This document shows, in pieces, positions 59,931 to 64,000 of a stretch of 64,000 nucleotides of DNA (positions are counted from its first letter, which is position 1; each line of letters opens with the position of its first letter). Both the position numbers and the translations under genes were made by a program. This DNA comes from Protonemura montana. Taxonomy: Eukaryota; Arthropoda; Insecta; Plecoptera; Nemouridae. The stretch lies in the NCBI GenBank assembly GCA_947568835.1, contig OX387603.1, positions 14,098,651 through 14,162,650 on the forward strand. Direction: 5' to 3'. Below the pieces are notes generated by a model. The model saw only the letters and a list, made by a program, of their open reading frames with translations. It was not told where the DNA came from and searched no databases.

Positions 59931-60597
59931 CAAATATGCTTTACTTAGATATACTTACAACACCGATCGGGTTCAAAGCTTGGCTGGACATTAGCGTGGT
60001 GAGTGATGATATTAAATCCAGGTGAACTGCGTCGGGTTCAACAAGCTAAGTGGGGTACCGACCAGCCATCGGACGCCAGCTTTGTTGTTTTGTAATCAAG
60101 CTTATAGCGGTTTTGACCTCCGTTGACCAACGCGCTCGGCTAGCTAGGGATAGTTACGCGCTCGCTAGGGTAAATTGAACTAAGTGGAACGTGTTTAATA
60201 TTGTTAAAACGAAATTGTCTATAAAACATTTTGATTAGTATAGTATAGTGATAGTATAATATAGTGATGGTATCATCAGGCTCCTTGGGAGGGATGGAAG
60301 CGAGAGCCAATTTGAGCCAGATTGTCTGGTAGTAAAACGAAAGAGGTCAAGAGCGGGGTTGTAGCCCAGCACAAGTGCAACGTTATTTTGAGAAAATGTC
60401 ATATCGAGCATTAATATTTCGACATGGTTCTTGCCTTTCTAGGTGGAAGTATATTGTGCCCTTTGCAGTTAATAGCAGGTTGCAGTTTTGAAAACCCAAC
60501 CATGTCTGGGAAGGGAGGGGGCTCACGGTCCCTGAAACCCCGGTGCGTTAGACTAAAAGAATATTTATTTCAGTTTCCTTGATCTGTATTCTGATTG
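59931..60597. other. Sequence between two R1 copies
   Basis: A moderately GC-rich stretch (especially 60000-60180 and 60330-60540) with no open frame of note. It separates two direct R1 copies but shows no retroelement parts such as a primer-binding site or coding remnant. Confidence 0.4.
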
Positions 60598-60845
60598 GCA
60601 GATTACTAGCATTTGAGTCTGGTTTACGCTAAATTAATTTTTATCAATGCTAACTCAACGATTGATAAACATGTATGGGTATTTTGAGTCGCAATTATTT
60701 AATTGTGGAGTTTAGTTAAATAGGACACTTACAAACGCCATTGGGTAGCACCAACCGTCACCACGTGTTGCCGGCTCGTTTTTTCAGCAGAAAGTTTAAC
60801 ATTAACGCTGGCCCTCTGACTATACCCATAAACGCAGTGCTATGG
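60598..60845 (+). repeat. Dispersed repeat R1, copy 4
   Basis: Shares GTCTGGTTTACGCT, GCTAACTCAACGATTGAT, ATTTTGAGTCGCAATTATTT, AAACGCCATTGGGTAGCACC, CACGTGTTGCCGGCTCG, CAGCAGAAAGTTTAAC and CTATACCCATAAAC with the other R1 copies. It is 5' shortened relative to copies 1 and 3. Confidence 0.75.
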
Positions 60846-61354
60846 ACAGGAAAAATCATTAAAATCTAAAAAACAACAATGTTTAATGTTCTTGCATGCT
60901 TTGAGTGCAAATATCAACTTATGAAATCTGTTTCTTCATTCATATCTTGGAATAATACAAACTGGTATCATAGATCTATTCCATCTTTTCTTGTATGAGC
61001 GAATTATTTTATGGACATATACACAATCAAGATAAACAGATGGAAGATAGAGATTTCAAAGTTTTTTTTTTCATATTATATCTCAACGTCTTGTGCTAGA
61101 AATGCGGTAAATTGGTGAGCATGGCTTACTTCCTTTTCTAAGATTCGGATCAGTGATTACTTCACGTCTTGATAATGATCTTTCAACAAGCAACTACCAT
61201 GAAATCGTCGGAACAACTGCACACCATTGCGTGAAAACGTACAATTTTGGTAAATTGTAACCAACACCACATTTGCGGATTTGCAGTTAGTTATATGGGC
61301 TGTTTTTTGCCAGATGTACATGATGAAAATATATGTACTCATACTCGATTTGTG

Positions 61355-61796
61355 TGAACGGTTTGGCGTGTTGGAATCACTGGTTCTCGTGAGATCACCG
61401 AAGTTAAGTAACACAGCGCTGAGTCAGCTTTAATGGATGGGTGATCTTCGTACACATGACCAGTTCTGTTCGTGAGAGAGGTTGGAGGGTTGAAAGTTAG
61501 TACAGCAACTTCATTCGCCTTAATTATAAACCTCTCGACTGCATGGAATTGTGGAGGAATCCTGTTGTTCGAGTTGCACCGTCCTTCGGAATGGACGTTA
61601 AGCCGGTGGTCCCCTTAGTGCCCTTCGACAGGATTAGGCAACGTGCCGGTACCGGGTTTCCCCTCCTCCCTTTTAGGCTAGGTTAGGTTCGTCATCATCC
61701 TCATCATCATCCTCTCATTCACTGATGCCATTAGGTCAGTGTCGCAGGGCCCGCTGTCCAAACAGTGCTTCGTTGAGCCCCACAAATCAAATCACA
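61355..61796 (+). mobile_element. 5S rRNA-derived SINE, second copy
   Basis: The head reads GGTTCTCGTGAGATCACCGA, AGTTAAGTAAC and ATGGATGGGTGATC, again following 5S rRNA. The body and tail match the copy at 55943-56389 in order: GAGAGAGGTTGGAGGG, CATTCGCCTTA, AACCTCTCGACTGCATGGA, GTGGAGGAATCCTGTT, CCGTCCTTCGGAATGGACG, GCCGGTGGTCCCCTTAGTG, CACGTGCCGG-like GCAACGTGCCGG, TTAGGCTAGGTTAGGTTC, a CATCATC run, and CACAAATCAAATCACAA at the end. A clear target duplication was not found. A chance minus-strand frame of 85 codons at 61157-61414 overlaps its head. Confidence 0.85.
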
Positions 61797-63555
61797 AGTG
61801 TCAATTGCATTGCTATTTACACCAGTGCAATATAACCCGTTGTAAGAACCTTACGTCTTTAAATACTAATAGTCAATAAATCAAAATCAATCAATTCATG
61901 GCCGTTAAAACCTTGAAAGCTTTACTAGCTCAATTATTTGGGCTAGATATTAAAAAAAAACGCAATTCCTTCTTTACTTGGGGGAACAAAGATTAAGAGA
62001 TGATTGATTTTAATTGGTTGCAGCAGCTGTGTATTATGGCAGCTGTGTCACGCGACATTGATGAGATCATATTTTAATAGTCATATTATGTCTACGTGCA
62101 ACATCTCAATTATTTCTATGGTTGTTTTTGCAATTATCATTCAGATATTAGGTTATCATGAGGTGAGCGGGATGCGATGGAGCGATGGAGTTCAATGCAT
62201 GTTATTACTATCAACATCCTCGAAGATTACAAAAATTGCACTAAAGAAAGATAAATTGGTAAAGGTACATCTGTCACGTCCGTTTGTCTAGTTTTATGCA
62301 AGTTTCTGGTGTGGACCAGTAAAGTACACTTTTGAGTCCTGTAAAAGATGGACATTTATAAAAATGCAAGAATACATAAAAACAACATGTTTTACAAAAG
62401 AAACAGAGCAATTCATAAGACATTCATGAGTGTAAGGCTCAATAAAAATGATATTAACAGAACCTACAACTAAACTAGTTTACGACTTTCCTTCAAAAAA
62501 ATAAAATTTTGCAGTAAACTTCCTATTTCTCAAACTTTCATCACTTGCGGTAGATTTTGTTGTTATTGTTTGGTGGGTTAAATACATTGCAAAGACAAAG
62601 TCCCTTTGTTCATGTCCTGCACAATTGAGAGATGAACAAGGCTAATTGTTATAATTTTAAGTTTTTACTCTCCAAATTGTCTCTCGTGCTAAATGTCTGC
62701 GTTACACAAAAATGCAGTCAAATGCAGCCTACTTTCCTCTGAAACGTCGTGACACAAAATATTTTTCCAGAAAACTTGGAATGGCTTGGGAAACTTACAG
62801 GTAGAGATTAGGTTTCGAGTCGCAAATTTTTGAGAGGTTATAACTAAAAAGTGTTCCTAATAATACAAAGGGTCTAGAATGGGTTGGCGTAGTGGTTTAG
62901 AAACGATATAAAGAAGATGTTTGCATTGGACGTTTGGATTTCTTCCGAACATTTTGCTACATGTTGTAGAAATACCCAAGCAAACATGAAAGAAATATCA
63001 ATTTTAGATACTTTTTAGTTTTATACTATAAATGATTTTATGTCAAAGTGCAATCTGTCTGAACCAGTGAAACCCGATTAAATGATAAGTAAGAAGTCAC
63101 AAAAATGTGTCAGTAGAAACTCAGTTTGAAAGTAACGAGATGGATTTTGAAAACCCGCTGAAATAAAGGAGCGACTTCTCTAGTTAAAGTGCCGCCCTAC
63201 GCCGCCGTTCATGACGCCTTTTTTGCCGCTTATTCCTTGATCCGGGTCTGAGTAAATTGAAAAAACTAGGGTAAGAAATGTGTATCTACCTTTTTTGTGA
63301 TTGAGTGTCCAGAATCTCAAAGGTTTACGACTATAAAGAAAGGGAATTGAAGGGGGGACGGGGGAAGGGTAGCACAGAACGTTTCAATGCTATATATGCT
63401 ATGGAGTAAGATTCTGCCAAATGATTTACTTAACACTTTCGTTAGATCAACAATATTACATTAGATATGAATCAGTTAGGTTTGTGTTTTTAGTACACAT
63501 GTCTTCTAGTTATTGCTAATTGTTGAAAAAAAAAATTATTGTTGGATTGCTTTTC
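61797..63555. other. AT-rich noncoding DNA
   Basis: No exon seen. At about 62805-62870 a B-box-like GGTTTCGAGTC is followed by GCAAATTTTTGAGAGG and GTTCCTAATAATA, a degenerate second copy of the tRNA-like repeat at 50904-50963. A perfect A-box-like TGGCGTAGTGG lies at about 62884. Confidence 0.45.
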
Positions 63556-63805
63556 AGGTTTTACCAATATCTAACCTTCCAGTTGAAGTGTTAGTTTAAA
63601 CTATTGCCATGACGACTTCCAATCACATGCAGTGGAATGCAAAGCTAACCAAAATTGTTTACCAAAATTTTTACCAAAATTTTCCAACTTAAGTTGGACA
63701 CCTAACTCATAGAAACATCTGAATTTCACTGCATGTTGTTGGAAGTCGCCATGGCAATAGTTTCAACTGACACGTAAACTAGGAGGCGAGATTTTGGTAA
63801 AACCT
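63556..63805. mobile_element. Foldback MITE with 86-bp inverted repeats
   Basis: Arms 63556-63641 and 63720-63805 are inverted repeats of equal length. They start AGGTTTTACCAATATCT and end AGATTTTGGTAAAACCT, and share ACTATTGCCATG, CGACTTCCAA and ACATGCAGTG. The 78-bp centre holds three degenerate TTACCAAAATT units. No coding capacity and no clear target duplication, so the superfamily is undetermined. Confidence 0.8.
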
Positions 63806-64000
63806 AACAATAGGAAAGTCCAATTGTTTTTCATTGTCACACGACGCTGAATTGCATGCCATGTCTTGTGGAGAAATAATGTGTGAACAGTAGGAAATAC
63901 TTCCCTATGTAATGTGTTAGACATAAAGGTGTGCCCGAGCATATCTAAGATGCATCGTCCTTGTCTTGGGCGAAGCAAAGCGAGCATGAAATATGATATC

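Noticed and set aside
59600-60845. Two direct R1 copies as ends of a small LTR-type element
   Set aside because: The two copies are strongly diverged and of different length, R1 also occurs singly in both orientations, and no internal retroelement parts are visible.
61157-61414. 85-codon minus-strand frame
   Set aside because: It overlaps the head of the 5S-derived SINE and is not a gene.

Overview
This window looks like nuclear DNA of an invertebrate animal, most likely an arthropod and possibly an insect. It is AT-rich, its genes are split by GT-AG introns from about 60 bp to possibly 20 kb, and the proteins are animal families: neuron navigator/sickie, SECIS-binding protein 2, a PEAK1/PRAG1-type pseudokinase, PWWP2 and sideroflexin. 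I cannot name the species. There are no operons, ribosome binding sites, CRISPR arrays or rRNA operons.

Layout. At 225-1124 (+) lie the last three coding exons of a neuron navigator (NAV/sickie) gene, which enters from the left edge. Facing it tail to tail at 1483-3377 (-) is a complete five-exon SECIS-binding protein 2 gene (515 aa), which implies an organism that still decodes UGA as selenocysteine. A GC-richer block at about 5200-5659, ending in a strong GTACGT donor, is a candidate 5' noncoding exon. The coding exons of a PEAK1/PRAG1-like scaffold pseudokinase (1497 aa, nine exons, +) lie at 25564-31804. Between them are about 20 kb of intron-like DNA with a complete hAT insertion and other repeats. 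PWWP2 (633 aa, four exons, -) covers 34182-41663; its short first exon at 41539-41663 is separated by a 5.2-kb intron. PWWP2 and the sideroflexin-2-like gene (coding 42337-43905, +, 327 aa) are divergent and share a putative promoter containing a perfect NRF1-type palindrome and a CCAAT box. A signal-peptide-encoding exon at 44861-44980 (+) starts a further secreted-protein gene whose other exons I could not find. From 45 kb to 64 kb I see no convincing exon, only repeats and foldback structures.

The genes do not form a pathway. Loosely, NAV and the PEAK-like scaffold are cytoskeleton/adhesion signalling proteins, SBP2 acts in selenoprotein translation, PWWP2 in chromatin reading and sideroflexin-2 in mitochondrial transport.

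The most interesting material is in the repeats and in the pseudokinase. A roughly 445-bp SINE family carries a 5S-rRNA-derived head; one copy has an 11-bp target-site duplication. A third copy shares the body and tail but has a tRNA-like head instead. The PEAK-like protein keeps an N-terminal C-x12-C-x2-C-x6-H motif and the C-terminal dimerisation helices, but has lost every catalytic motif of the kinase fold. There are also a hAT transposon with perfect 8-bp target duplications, a poly-G hAT MITE, three large foldbacks, and a four-copy dispersed repeat, two copies of which carry a CTCF-like core. All coordinates and splice sites were read by hand; family assignments rest on recall of family sequences, not on database searches.
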